A stretch of DNA of 64,000 nt, taken from NCBI RefSeq assembly GCF_026870155.1, contig NZ_CP113975.1:1612001-1676000 (forward strand). Direction: 5' to 3'. Source of the stretch: Flavobacterium marginilacus (GTDB taxonomy: Bacteria; Bacteroidota; Bacteroidia; Flavobacteriales; Flavobacteriaceae). The position numbers and the translations under genes were made by a program. The notes under the pieces were generated by a model. The model worked only from the letters and a program-made list of their open reading frames with translations, did not search any database and was not told the origin of the DNA. Shown here one piece after another: positions 42,070 through 52,700 of the stretch; position 1 is the first letter of the stretch; the number at the start of each line of letters is the position of its first letter.

Positions 42070-43140
42070 ATGAGAAAAATCAAATACAAGAAAGGAAAAC
42101 GACTGCAGCCATATAATCTTGAATATACTGGTTTACATAGAAACAAAGAAATCGAAATGCAGTTGTTCGTTTACAACGATTGTTCCGTGGATGAATATGA
42201 GAATGGTACTATTGCTAATTTGGAAAAGCATATTGATTTAACTAAAATAAATTGGTTAAATATTCACGGATTGAGTGATGTTGATCTGCTTAAAGATGTA
42301 GCTGCTTATTTCAAAATTGACAATTTTATGCTGGCAGATATTTTGAATACCAGTAAAAGAACCAAACTGGAAGAAGAGAAAGATGTTTTGTTTTTTAATA
42401 TCAAATCGATGTTACCTTCGGAAAGCTCTGATGATATAAGGGTTGAACAAATTAGTTTCTTGTTAAAAAAAGGAATTTTGATTTCATTTCAAGAGAAGAG
42501 AAGCGATTTTTTTACACATATACGCGAACGCATTCGAACCAATTCTGGAATTGTGCGTACTAAGAAAGCTGATTATCTATTGTATATTCTGCTGGATGCC
42601 ATTATTGGGAATTTCTATATAACAATTGAAGCGGAAGAGGATAAAATTGAAGATCTAATTAATTGTACTAAAAATAGTGCAGATCCTGTCATTTTAGAAA
42701 AAATTGAAAAGCATAGGGATAATTTTAATTTCTTAAAAAGGTCTATTATACCGCTCAGGGATTCTTTGTATGATATTAAAAGCATCAAAGAGGATAATGT
42801 CTTTGATGAAATTGAATCGGATAATTTTAGTTTTTTTACCCGTCTACATCAAAAATGTTTAGAACTTTTGGAGCAGATCGAATCGGATATGGGGTCATTG
42901 GAAAGTGCGTCCAATTTCTTTTTTGCAGCACAGGCTCACAAGATGAATGAAATCATGAAAACACTAACTGTTATTTCAGTTGTATTCATTCCGCTTACTT
43001 TTATTGTAGGAGTATATGGAATGAATTTTGAAAATATGCCCGAATTGCGGGAACCAAACGGTTATTATTTTGTAATCGGTTTTATGGTTTTGACAGTAGC
43101 CGGAATGGTTTTTTATTTTAAAAAAAGGAATTGGTTTTAA
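42070..43140 (+). CDS. corA: CorA-type Mg2+/Co2+ channel
   Basis: 356 residues. A large cytoplasmic domain (about 1-290) with long helices is followed by two membrane segments (about 298-318 and 330-350). The diagnostic pore motif YGMNFENMPEL lies between them, with a KKRNW basic C-terminal tail. CorA forms a pentameric channel for Mg2+ and other divalent ions, gated by Mg2+ binding at the cytoplasmic interface. The gene has its own leader of about 180 bp and is separated by about 110 bp from pta, with no sign of functional linkage. Confidence 0.95.
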   Translation: MRKIKYKKGKRLQPYNLEYTGLHRNKEIEMQLFVYNDCSVDEYENGTIANLEKHIDLTKINWLNIHGLSDVDLLKDVAAYFKIDNFMLADILNTSKRTKLEEEKDVLFFNIKSMLPSESSDDIRVEQISFLLKKGILISFQEKRSDFFTHIRERIRTNSGIVRTKKADYLLYILLDAIIGNFYITIEAEEDKIEDLINCTKNSADPVILEKIEKHRDNFNFLKRSIIPLRDSLYDIKSIKEDNVFDEIESDNFSFFTRLHQKCLELLEQIESDMGSLESASNFFFAAQAHKMNEIMKTLTVISVVFIPLTFIVGVYGMNFENMPELREPNGYYFVIGFMVLTVAGMVFYFKKRNWF

Positions 43141-43256
43141 TCCTATAAGATAAATAACTTTATTATTTAAACCTGATTTTGGTCATATTTAGAAGGAAAT
43201 TAAAGATATAATTTTGCATAAGTGTTTAAAAGAATAAAAATTTTAAAAGGGTGAAC

Positions 43257-45350
43257 ATGAAAAAAGCTATATATATCGCAACGATTGAAGAAAATTGCGG
43301 TAAAACAATAATTACCTTGGGGTTATTGAGAATGCTGTTGGGGAAAACTGCAAAAGTGGGTTATTTCAGACCAGTTATTGAAGATTATGAAGAAGGAAAA
43401 AAAGATACGCATATCGAGATGGTTATATCCTATTTCGATTTGGATATTCAATATGAAGATGCTTATGCTATCACAAAAAGTAAATTAATCAAGAAAAAAA
43501 ATAACGGGAAATTAGGTGATGTTGTTGATTTAATTATTGAAAAATATAAAAAACTCGAAGACCGTTTTGATTTTATTTTAGTCGAAGGAACCAGTTTTAC
43601 AGGCGAAGGGACAGTTATTGAGCTGGACATGAATGTGCTGATTGCTAAAAATCTTGGTGTCCCAACTATTATTGTAGGTTCGGGAAAAGGAAAAACTCTG
43701 GAGGAATTAGTTGATAATTTGAATTTAGCTTATAATTCATTTAAAATAAAAGAAGTTGAAGTTTTGGCAGTTATTGCCAATAAAGTACAGCCTCAGAATT
43801 TAGAATTGGTTTCAACGGCACTGCAGAAAAGTTTACCGCCCTCAGTTCTTATCAATTCCATCCCATTAATTGGCAGTTTGAGCAATCCTACAATACAGGA
43901 AATTGTTGAAGCATTGGATGCCAAAGTATTGTTTGGTCAAGAGTATTTAAACAATCAGATTGGTAATTATAGTATTGGAGCGATGCAGTTACGTAATTAC
44001 TTGCTGCATCTAAAAGAGAATGCACTTGTTATCGTTCCGGGAGACAGAGCCGATATTATTCTTGGAGCATTGCAGGCAAATGAATCCGCTAATTACCCTA
44101 CAGTTTCGGGGATTGTTCTGACAGGAAATATAATACCCGAAGACAGTATTTTGAAATTGATAGAAGGTCTTTCATCTATAGTGCCAATTATAACAGTAGA
44201 AAGAGGTACTTATCATATTGCCAATGAAATAGGGAATATTAAGCCAAAGATTTATGCTAAAAATATTCAAAAAATAGAAACTTCGATAAATACATTTGAC
44301 AAATATGTTGATTTAGATACGTTAATCGATAAATTTAATGCTTTCAAATCAGAAGGAATGACACCAAAAATGTTCCAATACAACATGGTGAAAAGAGCCA
44401 AAGCACATAGAAAGCATATCGTTCTGCCTGAAGGAAGTGATGAAAGAATTATTATTGCCGCTTCTCGTCTGTTAGCAATGGATGTTGTTGATATTTCTAT
44501 TATTGGAAATAAAAAACAAATAGAAAGTAAAGTGGCAGAATTAGGTTTAGATTTTGACTTTACCAAAGTACCAATTATCAATCCAATCGAGTCTGAAAAT
44601 TATGATGATTATGTAAATACGTATTATGAATTGCGTAAAGCCAAAAACGTTACCCTTGGAATGGCTAGGGACTTAATGGAAGATGTTTCCTATTTTGGAA
44701 CCATGATGGTGTACAAAGGACATGCAGACGGAATGGTTTCGGGTGCTGCACATACGACACAGCATACCATCTTACCAGCGTTACAGTTTATTAAAACCAA
44801 ACCAAATTCTTCGGTAGTATCATCAGTATTTTTCATGTGTCTGGAAGACCGCGTTTCTGTTTTTGGAGACTGCGCAATCAATCCAAATCCTACTGCTGAA
44901 CAATTAGCTGAAATTGCTATTTCATCTGCAGATTCAAGTATCGGTTTTGGAATAGAGCCAAAAATAGCAATGCTGTCTTATTCATCTGGTTCATCAGGAA
45001 AAGGGGATGAAGTAGAAAAAGTAAGAACTGCGACAGAGATTGTAAAACAAAAACGTCCAGATCTAAAAATTGAAGGACCAATACAATATGATGCAGCAGT
45101 CGATTTGGAAGTAGGACAAAGCAAAATGCCAAATTCTGAAGTAGCAGGTCACGCCAGTGTATTGATTTTTCCTGATTTGAATACAGGAAACAATACTTAC
45201 AAAGCCGTACAGAGAGAAACTGGAGCATTGGCAATCGGTCCAATGCTGCAAGGGTTAAATAAGCCGGTAAATGATTTGAGCCGTGGCTGTACCATTGATG
45301 ATATCATAAATACAGTTGTTATAACAGCTATTCAGGCACAGGGATTGTAA
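43257..45350 (+). CDS. pta: Phosphate acetyltransferase
   Basis: 697 residues from ATG 43257. A GTG six bases upstream overlaps the ribosome-binding AAAGGGTGA, so the ATG is preferred. The N-terminal P-loop-like domain (about 1-220; IATIEENCGKTIITLGLLRML) and a DRTGG domain (about 220-330) precede the catalytic PTA_PTB domain (about 360-695; HRKHIVLPEGSDERIIIAASRLL, MVSGAAHTT, AMLSYSSGSSGKG). It converts acetyl-CoA and phosphate to acetyl phosphate, or the reverse. The ackA gene follows 76 bp downstream, the standard acetate pathway pair. Confidence 0.96.
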   Translation: MKKAIYIATIEENCGKTIITLGLLRMLLGKTAKVGYFRPVIEDYEEGKKDTHIEMVISYFDLDIQYEDAYAITKSKLIKKKNNGKLGDVVDLIIEKYKKLEDRFDFILVEGTSFTGEGTVIELDMNVLIAKNLGVPTIIVGSGKGKTLEELVDNLNLAYNSFKIKEVEVLAVIANKVQPQNLELVSTALQKSLPPSVLINSIPLIGSLSNPTIQEIVEALDAKVLFGQEYLNNQIGNYSIGAMQLRNYLLHLKENALVIVPGDRADIILGALQANESANYPTVSGIVLTGNIIPEDSILKLIEGLSSIVPIITVERGTYHIANEIGNIKPKIYAKNIQKIETSINTFDKYVDLDTLIDKFNAFKSEGMTPKMFQYNMVKRAKAHRKHIVLPEGSDERIIIAASRLLAMDVVDISIIGNKKQIESKVAELGLDFDFTKVPIINPIESENYDDYVNTYYELRKAKNVTLGMARDLMEDVSYFGTMMVYKGHADGMVSGAAHTTQHTILPALQFIKTKPNSSVVSSVFFMCLEDRVSVFGDCAINPNPTAEQLAEIAISSADSSIGFGIEPKIAMLSYSSGSSGKGDEVEKVRTATEIVKQKRPDLKIEGPIQYDAAVDLEVGQSKMPNSEVAGHASVLIFPDLNTGNNTYKAVQRETGALAIGPMLQGLNKPVNDLSRGCTIDDIINTVVITAIQAQGL

Positions 45351-45373
45351 ATAAAAGTTTAATCGTTTAAATC

Positions 45374-45389
45374 GTTTAATCGATTAAAC
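45374..45389. repeat. Perfect palindrome between pta and ackA
   Basis: GTTTAATCGATTAAAC is a 16-bp perfect palindrome within a cluster of ATCGTTTA repeats (45362-45412). It might be an operator or an RNA-processing site; its AT-rich nature leaves chance possible. Confidence 0.4.
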
Positions 45390-45426
45390 AAATAAACGAT
45401 TAACCGTTAACCATTAAAATATAAAC

Positions 45427-46623
45427 ATGAAAGTAGTAATAATAAACTCAGGGAGTTCTTCTATAAAATATCAATTAATTGAAATGCCAGCCGGCGAAGT
45501 AATCTGCTCTGGAATGATTGACAGAATTGGTTTGGAAACTTCTAATTTTAGTTATGTAACCAAAGCTGATAAAGTAGAAGAAATTCTGCCAATCCCTAAT
45601 CATAAAATTGGACTTAATAAAATAGCTCAATTGCTTATGGATGACGAAAAAGGAGTTATAAAAAGTACAAAAGAGATTGAAGCAGTAGGACACAGAGTGG
45701 TGCATGGCGGCAGTTCTTTTTCGAATACAGCCTTGATTACACCAGAAGTTAAGGAAGAAATAAAAAATTTATGTGACATAGCTCCGTTGCACAATCCTGC
45801 GCATTTACAAGGAATCATTGTTGCTGAGGAAATTTTTGCCGAAGCCAGACAAATAGCTGTTTTTGATACTGCTTTTCATCAGACAATGCCTGAGATTGCC
45901 TATAAATATGCTATTCCTTCGCATTTTTTAAAAGAGAACAAAATCAGAGCTTATGGCTTTCATGGAACATCGCACAAGTATGTGTCTGAAAAAGCAATAG
46001 AATACCTAAAAGCAGCAAATAAAGCGCACCAAAATATAATTACAGTGCATTTGGGTAACGGGTGCAGTATTACTGCTGTGAAAGACGGGAAATGTATTGA
46101 TACTTCCATGGGCTTTACTCCAATCAGCGGATTGATTATGGGAACCCGAAGCGGTGATATCGATTCATCGGTTTTATTTTATATGATGAAAGCGCTCAAT
46201 TATACTGTAGATGAAGTTAGTACTTTATTGCAAAAACAAAGCGGTATGCTTGGTTTGACAGGATACAGCGATTTAAGAGATATTGAATCGAATGCTGAGC
46301 AGGGAAATAAAGACTGTCAGCTGGCATTGGCAATGAACGCGTATCGAATCAAAAAATATATTGGTTCCTATACAGCGGCTTTGAATGGCTTGGATGCCAT
46401 TGTTTTTACTGCAGGAATCGGTGAAAATTCTGCAAATATGAGAAAGCTGGTTTGTACCGATATGGAATTTTTTGGCATTGAATTGGATGTTGACAAAAAT
46501 GAAATCCGTTCCAAAGATATCCGAGAAATCAATTTGCCGCAATCGAAAGCTAAAGTTTTGGTTATACCTACTGATGAGGAAATTGAAATTGCCAATCAGG
46601 TTTATAAATTACTGCAGAATTAA
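45427..46623 (+). CDS. ackA: Acetate kinase
   Basis: 398 residues, complete. Starts MKVVIINSGSSSIKYQLIEMP, the ASKHA phosphate-1 motif of acetate kinases. Other family blocks: AVGHRVVHGGSSF, VFDTAFHQTMPEIAYKYA, YGFHGTSHKYVSEKA, VHLGNGCSITAVKDGKCIDTSMG and VFTAGIGENSANMR. It makes acetate and ATP from acetyl phosphate, paired with pta. The pair supports overflow metabolism after sugar breakdown by the nearby hydrolases. A terminator follows. Confidence 0.98.
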   Translation: MKVVIINSGSSSIKYQLIEMPAGEVICSGMIDRIGLETSNFSYVTKADKVEEILPIPNHKIGLNKIAQLLMDDEKGVIKSTKEIEAVGHRVVHGGSSFSNTALITPEVKEEIKNLCDIAPLHNPAHLQGIIVAEEIFAEARQIAVFDTAFHQTMPEIAYKYAIPSHFLKENKIRAYGFHGTSHKYVSEKAIEYLKAANKAHQNIITVHLGNGCSITAVKDGKCIDTSMGFTPISGLIMGTRSGDIDSSVLFYMMKALNYTVDEVSTLLQKQSGMLGLTGYSDLRDIESNAEQGNKDCQLALAMNAYRIKKYIGSYTAALNGLDAIVFTAGIGENSANMRKLVCTDMEFFGIELDVDKNEIRSKDIREINLPQSKAKVLVIPTDEEIEIANQVYKLLQN

Positions 46624-46643
46624 AAAAATAATAGTAAAGGTTC

Positions 46644-46675
46644 AAAAAGCTTCTGTATTCAGAGGCTTTTTTTTG
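46644..46675 (+). terminator. Terminator after ackA
   Basis: AAAAAGCTTCTG (46644-46655) pairs with CAGAGGCTTTTT (46660-46671) with one G-U pair and a short loop, then T-run. Confidence 0.75.
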
Positions 46676-46699
46676 TGTTTTTAATTGAATAAATGTAAT

Positions 46700-46707
46700 T
46701 ATATTTG
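46700..46707 (+). promoter_or_regulatory. -7 box of the propeller/HTH regulator
   Basis: TATATTTG fits the TAnnTTTG consensus, 17 bp before the TTG start at 46725. A TTTG at 46672-46675 may serve as a loose -33 element (spacer 24). Confidence 0.45.
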
Positions 46708-46724
46708 ATAAAAAACTCTACATT

Positions 46725-49469
46725 TTGAAAGCTAAACTATTCCTTATATACATTTTTGGGTTTATCTCACTGCAGATTTCGGCTCAGGAACTGCTGCCTT
46801 TTGTTGAAAATTACAGCAAATCAAATTATCAGGGAGATAATCAGATCTGGAGCGCTGTACAGGGTAATGACAATGCGATGTATTTTGCCAATAATAATTA
46901 TTTGCTGCGGTATGATGGCGTAAAATGGGAGAAATATAAACTGCCGAATAAAACAATAATCCGATCCATAATGGTTGAAGGGAACAAGATTTATTCGGGT
47001 TCTTATCAGGAGTTTGGTTATTGGTACCGAAAAGATGCCAAGATGCATTATGTTTCTATTTCCAAAGGGAAGAAAGTCTTTGATGAAAAGAATAATAATG
47101 ACGAAATATGGAAGATATTTAAGTTTAATGGTAAAATTTATTTTCAATCCTTTAACGGTCTTTTCATTTATGACGGAAAAGTCATTAAAGAGAAAAAAAT
47201 TCCTTTTTTAATATCCTATTGTTTTGTTGTTGGGAATGAATTACTGATTGCTTCGGTAGAAAAAGGAATTTACAGACTGATTAATGGAGAAATAAAAAAA
47301 GTAAACGGGCTGTCGCTTTTAGAAAATAATGTAATTCATTCCATTCAGAAATATCAGGCGAAAACTTATTTTTTTACCAAAAAGCACGGAGTTTATGTGT
47401 TTGAAAATAATGTTTTGAGCCCTTGGAAAAATGATTTGAATGAAATTTTAAAATCGGCCAATATTAATGCTGCTCAATTTATTAAAAAGAATAAACTGAT
47501 TATTGGTACTGCAAATAATGGCGTTTATATTCTAGATCTGACTGATGGTACTTATAAGAATATTAATAGAAATAATGTTCTTATGAACAATTCTATTTTG
47601 AGTATTGGTCAGGACAAAGAAAATGATCTATGGCTAGGTCTGGATAACGGAATTGCCCATATCGAGGTAAATTCTCCGATTTCAATATTTTATGATAATT
47701 CAGGGATTCTGGGCTCGGTCTATTCGGTGGCAAGTACTCCGGAAGGCTATCTGATGGCTTCCAATCATGGTGTCTTTAAATACGAAAACAAACATCTTTC
47801 TTTGATTCCCGGTACGCAGGGACAGGCCTGGGTTATAAGTAAAATAAACGATCAATATCTCATTGGACATAACGAAGGCACATTTATTTATAAAAATGGC
47901 TTATTCAGCAGATTGAGTGATATTAACGGAGGATGGAATCTTGCCAAAAGCGGCATTAATAATTCCTATCTGCAGGCTACTTACAGCGGTGTTGTTGTTT
48001 ATAATGATGCCAATAATCTAAAGGAAAAGCAAGCTGTAAAAGGATTGCTGAAGCCAATTAAATATCTTGCTCAAAACAGGAAGAATGAAATTTGGGCAGC
48101 AGATATTAATAGAGGTTTATATCGTATTTTATATAATGATGCCTATGAAACCAAACCTGATAATGTTACCCAGCGCAGTAAAATAAGCAATGACTTTGGG
48201 GTTAAAATATTTGAGTTTAGAAATGAAATTCTCTTTTTGATTAATAATTCCTGGTATACATTCAATTCTATAACTAATCAATTGGAAGCAAATCAATTGT
48301 TTAATGATAATTTTAAAAATGTTTCAAATATTGTTTCCATCGATGAAAACCATTTTATGGTACTGCAGGATGGACTTTTGTATCATATTTATGCTAAAGG
48401 ATCTAAGTTTGTCAGAAACAGTATTCAGGAGAAATATTATAAAGGAAAAATTATCAATGACAATCTCAAGATTTTTAAAGATAAAAATAACTACCTGCTG
48501 AATCTCGATGACGGTTTTATTTCTTTGGATTTAAAGGACAATACTAATGAAAATGCTGATGTAAAGATTGAAGCTTTTAATAATGGCATTTTAGTTGAAA
48601 ATAATTCGAAAATTAGACACAATTCAGAGTTGAGAATTGATGTGATTTCAGGTGTTTATGGTGCTTCGAAACCGGATTTGTTTTACAGACTAAATGGCAC
48701 AAAGGAGTATGTGCCAATAAAAGAAGGTCTGATACTTTTGAACAATCTCAACAGCGGTTCCCATGAAGTAACGGTTTATAATAATGATGGACTGCATTAT
48801 AATAAAGCAGCTGATTTTCAATTTTCGGTAGCCAATGCCTGGTATTATTCATTTTGGATGATTTGTGTTTATCTTATCGTGGCTGGACTCATTTTATATC
48901 TTTATTATAAATGGAATAAGATGAAATATATTCAGAAGCTTAAACTGCAGAAAGAAGAATTAAAGCATCAAAGAGAGATTCTTGAAATGGAATTGAAAGC
49001 CGAGAATGAGTTAAACAGACAGGAGTATGAAAAACACATTCTGGAGCTTGAACTTCAGTCTAAATCTTCTGAAGTAGCTGGTAAATCGCTTTCTATTGCT
49101 AAGCAGAGTGAAATGATTGAGAATATTCAGAATATATTGGATTCCGAATCCGATTTCAATAAGTTAAAAAGCGAAATTAAAAAAGCCATAAAGATTAACG
49201 CCGTTAATAAGCATGAATGGGAGACTTTTGAAACGAATCTAAATCAGATTAATAATGAATTCATAATCAATCTTTCAAAAAAATATCCAAACCTAACTTC
49301 CAAAGATATTAAGCTCTGCGTATACTTGAAAATGAATCTTTCTTCCAAAGAAATTGCTCCTATGATGAATATTTCTTTCAGAGGGGTAGAGCTTCATCGC
49401 TATCGTTTAAGAAAAAAATTGGAGCTAAATCAGGACGAAGTACTTTCAAAATTTCTATTATCAATATAA
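46725..49469 (+). CDS. Membrane-bound propeller/Y_Y_Y/HTH regulator of the utilisation locus
   Basis: 914 residues from a TTG start, with a signal peptide ending at I-S-A-Q (about 21). The periplasmic part has repeated two-component-regulator propeller strands (about 40-610; QDKENDLWLGLDNGIAHI, RKNEIWAADINRGLY). A Y_Y_Y-type beta domain follows (about 620-700; YRLNGTKEYVPIKEGLILLNNLNSGSHEVTV). One membrane helix (about 707-728) leads to a coiled coil (about 735-800) and a LuxR-like HTH (about 855-905; TSKDIKLCVYLKMNLSSKEIA). It resembles hybrid two-component sensors but has no histidine kinase or receiver, so it probably binds DNA while in the membrane. It lies 242 bp upstream of susC. Confidence 0.85.
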   Translation: MKAKLFLIYIFGFISLQISAQELLPFVENYSKSNYQGDNQIWSAVQGNDNAMYFANNNYLLRYDGVKWEKYKLPNKTIIRSIMVEGNKIYSGSYQEFGYWYRKDAKMHYVSISKGKKVFDEKNNNDEIWKIFKFNGKIYFQSFNGLFIYDGKVIKEKKIPFLISYCFVVGNELLIASVEKGIYRLINGEIKKVNGLSLLENNVIHSIQKYQAKTYFFTKKHGVYVFENNVLSPWKNDLNEILKSANINAAQFIKKNKLIIGTANNGVYILDLTDGTYKNINRNNVLMNNSILSIGQDKENDLWLGLDNGIAHIEVNSPISIFYDNSGILGSVYSVASTPEGYLMASNHGVFKYENKHLSLIPGTQGQAWVISKINDQYLIGHNEGTFIYKNGLFSRLSDINGGWNLAKSGINNSYLQATYSGVVVYNDANNLKEKQAVKGLLKPIKYLAQNRKNEIWAADINRGLYRILYNDAYETKPDNVTQRSKISNDFGVKIFEFRNEILFLINNSWYTFNSITNQLEANQLFNDNFKNVSNIVSIDENHFMVLQDGLLYHIYAKGSKFVRNSIQEKYYKGKIINDNLKIFKDKNNYLLNLDDGFISLDLKDNTNENADVKIEAFNNGILVENNSKIRHNSELRIDVISGVYGASKPDLFYRLNGTKEYVPIKEGLILLNNLNSGSHEVTVYNNDGLHYNKAADFQFSVANAWYYSFWMICVYLIVAGLILYLYYKWNKMKYIQKLKLQKEELKHQREILEMELKAENELNRQEYEKHILELELQSKSSEVAGKSLSIAKQSEMIENIQNILDSESDFNKLKSEIKKAIKINAVNKHEWETFETNLNQINNEFIINLSKKYPNLTSKDIKLCVYLKMNLSSKEIAPMMNISFRGVELHRYRLRKKLELNQDEVLSKFLLSI

Positions 49470-49536
49470 AAAGGGGTATTTATTTATTAATAACATACTT
49501 TTTCTGTGTTTTTATTATGTAATAACAACACATCAT

Positions 49537-49668
49537 TACTACATCATTGCTCTTGGATGTAGTACTTCTTGATCTTTGTTAACTACTTAAAAACAAGGGT
49601 TTATAAAAATAAAAATACAGTTTGATGTATTCATGTAGTACCTGTGTTACGGTCACTACAACGTTGTA
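49537..49668 (+). promoter_or_regulatory. Cluster of repeated half-sites upstream of susC
   Basis: TACTACATC (49537-49545) and GATGTAGTA (49556-49564) form a perfect inverted repeat with a 10-base loop. The half-site recurs as ATGTAGTAC at 49557-49565 and 49633-49641. A 12-bp palindrome TACAACGTTGTA lies at 49657-49668, 43 bp before the susC ATG. These are candidate operator sites for the HTH regulator encoded just upstream. Confidence 0.5.
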
Positions 49669-49711
49669 ATTGGTTAATTTAGCTCAACTAACTAAAACGT
49701 TTGATAAACCT

Positions 49712-52700
49712 ATGAGAAATTTTATTTTTAGCTTCTTAGCTCTTATTCTGCTTCCAGGATATATGTCTGGCCAAGCTGTAAAAGGAAAAGTATTGGATCA
49801 GAACGGACTTGCTATTCCCGGCGCATTTATTGTTGCTGGAAATGTGTCCACTGATACCGATTTTGATGGAAAATTTAGTATAAATGCCAAAGAAGGCGAT
49901 ATATTAAAAATTAGCTTAGTCGGTTTCGAATCTGTCTCAGTCACAGCAGTTTTGACACCAATGACTATCACTTTAAAGGAATCCCAGGACACCGCGCTGA
50001 AAGAGGTTGTTGTCATTGGTTATGGTACGAGAAAGAAGATAGACAATACTACAGCTATCTCTTCCATAAAAGCTGAGGAAATTACCAAAACCAAAGTATT
50101 GAATGCTTCGCAGGCCATTCAAGGTAAAGCGGCTGGTGTACAGGTAATTTCATCTGATTTACCGGGCAGTACGCCTTCGGTAATTATTAGAGGTATGGGA
50201 ACTGCTTTAGGAGGACGGACTCCCTTATATGTTGTTGATGGAATGCAGACAGAAAACATCAATAACATTAATGCAAATGATATTACTTCTTATGAAATTT
50301 TAAAAGATGCGTCTGCGCTTGCAATTTATGGTACAAGGGCAGCTAATGGAGTAATCATTATTACGACTAAAAAAGGTAAAGGAGAGAAAATATCTGTTGA
50401 AATTGAAAGCTTTGCAGGTATGAGAGAACCTTTGAAAAAGGTTAAAATGGCTGGTAGTAATAAATTTGCTCACTATACGAATGCGGCATTACAATCGACA
50501 GTATTTTCGCAGGATCAGCCTGTAAATACAGATTGGTTTGACGAAATTACAAGAACAGGAACTTATATTCAAAATAACATTTCTGTTTCTGGAGCATCAG
50601 AAAATATAAAATACTTTTTCAGTTTAGGAAACTACCAAGAAAAAGCAGTTTTAGATGGTTTAGATTATGGACGTACAACTTTTAGAAATAATAATGAATT
50701 TAAAATTTCTAAAAAACTGACTGTAAATCAAACTTTCAGTTTTACATCTGCAAAATCTGCACCAAAACCATTGAGTGCTTTTACAAATGCATACAAACAA
50801 TCACCAATTGTGCCGGTTTATTTTGCTGATGGTAAATATGGTGTTTCCCGTGTAGGAGATGATGGTTTTGCCAGCGAATCCGGATCTTCATTTAATAATG
50901 TTGGAAATCCAGTGGCTCAACTAAATTTTTATGATGAACAGCAGAGAAGTGTAACCCTGCAGGGTGGTTTAAAATTAGATTATGAAATTTTAAAGTCATT
51001 GAAATTTACTTCACAATTTAATGGTGAATATTATACTTGGAAACAGTATAATTATGATGATACTAAAAATATATGGTTAGCAGCAAACCCTAACAAGGTA
51101 TCTGGTGATTATGAGAAAGAATTTCCAAATGCTAATATCAATTTATTGACAAAAGGCAGAGAGGAATATTTTAATTGGAATTTATCTAACTATTTGACTT
51201 ATAATAAAATTTTTGGAAAAATTCATGATGTGGAGCTTACAGCTGGTATCGAGACTTCAGTAAGGGGTCCTAGAGAAAAGCTGACAATAGCTAGAAAAAA
51301 TGTTAATTCAAATTCTAATTATTGGTCTTTGAAAGGAGATAATGATTATGAAACAAATATTACAAGTTACCAGGATGAGGTTTTTAATGAAACTAAATTG
51401 GCATCTTATTTTGGCCGATTCCAGTATAAATTAATGGAGAAATATTTGTTAACTGGAACCATTAGACGTGACGGATCTTCAAATTTTGGAAAAGATTACC
51501 GCTGGGGTAATTTCCCTGCCTTTGGTTTAGGCTGGGTTATGTCCAAAGAAAGCTTTATGCAGGATGTGAAAGTAATAAACATGCTGAAATTAAGAGGCGG
51601 CTGGGGTAGATTAGGTAACCAGAACGTACCGCTTAACAATCAATCGTATACTTCTGGTCCTAATGCTTATTTAGGAGGTTCAATTTTAAATCAGGGAACA
51701 ACTATCAGCTCTCAGATAGATCCTAGTCTATCCTGGGAAATAACTGAAGAATCTTCAGTTGGTTTAGATTTTGAACTATTAGACAGCAGATTAAAAGGAA
51801 CTTTTGATGTATATGATAAAAATACTTCAAATGTAATTTTAAATACTAAACCCTATTTTACTTCTGGAATCACAGCAGCTTCACCAGCACATGTTGGAGA
51901 AGTTTCCAACAAAGGATATGAGATTTCTTTGCGCTGGGATGACAAAATTACAGATGATTTCAGTTATTGGATCGGCGGTAATTTTTCGAACAATAAAAAT
52001 GAGCTTACAGGTTTAAAAGATGTTATATTAACGCAGCTTATTGGAGGAGGATTAGGTAATGGACAAGATACTAAATTACTTGATAACACTACAGTTGGTC
52101 AGCCGTTAGGAAGTTTTTACATTTATGAATATGCAGGTTTTGACAGCACAAATGGTAAAATGTTATACTATAATGCAGCAGGAGATAAAGTAACTCAAGA
52201 TGCTTTAAGTGCTAGTACTGATAAAAAGTATGTTGGATCCAGTCTGCCAAAATCGAATTACGGTGTTTCTTTAGGATTCAATTACAAAAACTTTGATTTC
52301 TCTGTTGATGGATACGGAACTGCAGGTGCTAAAGTTTATAATGGTAAAAAAGCACAGCGTTTTTCTGGAGAAAATATTGAAAATGCTATCGCTTCAGATT
52401 TTTGGACACCAAATAATTTAACAGCTTCAAATCCTGCACCATTCAATCAGGTGCCTGTAGCTTCTACTTATTATTTAGAGTCTGGTGATTTCTTTAGAAT
52501 CAACAATATTACATTAGGATATAAACTGCCAATTCAGGGGAATAATTTTATTAGTTCCTGCAGAATTTATGTGAACGCGATAAATCCATTTATTACACAA
52601 AAATTCTCTGGTTTCTCACCTGAATTAAACGGAGATGCTAATCCTTACGGAAGTCAAGGTGTTGAACTTGATGCTTATCCAACTTTAAGATCATTTGTAA

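Noticed and set aside
45351..45426. CRISPR-like repeat between pta and ackA
   Set aside because: The repeats are short, overlapping and palindromic without unique spacers; no cas genes are nearby.
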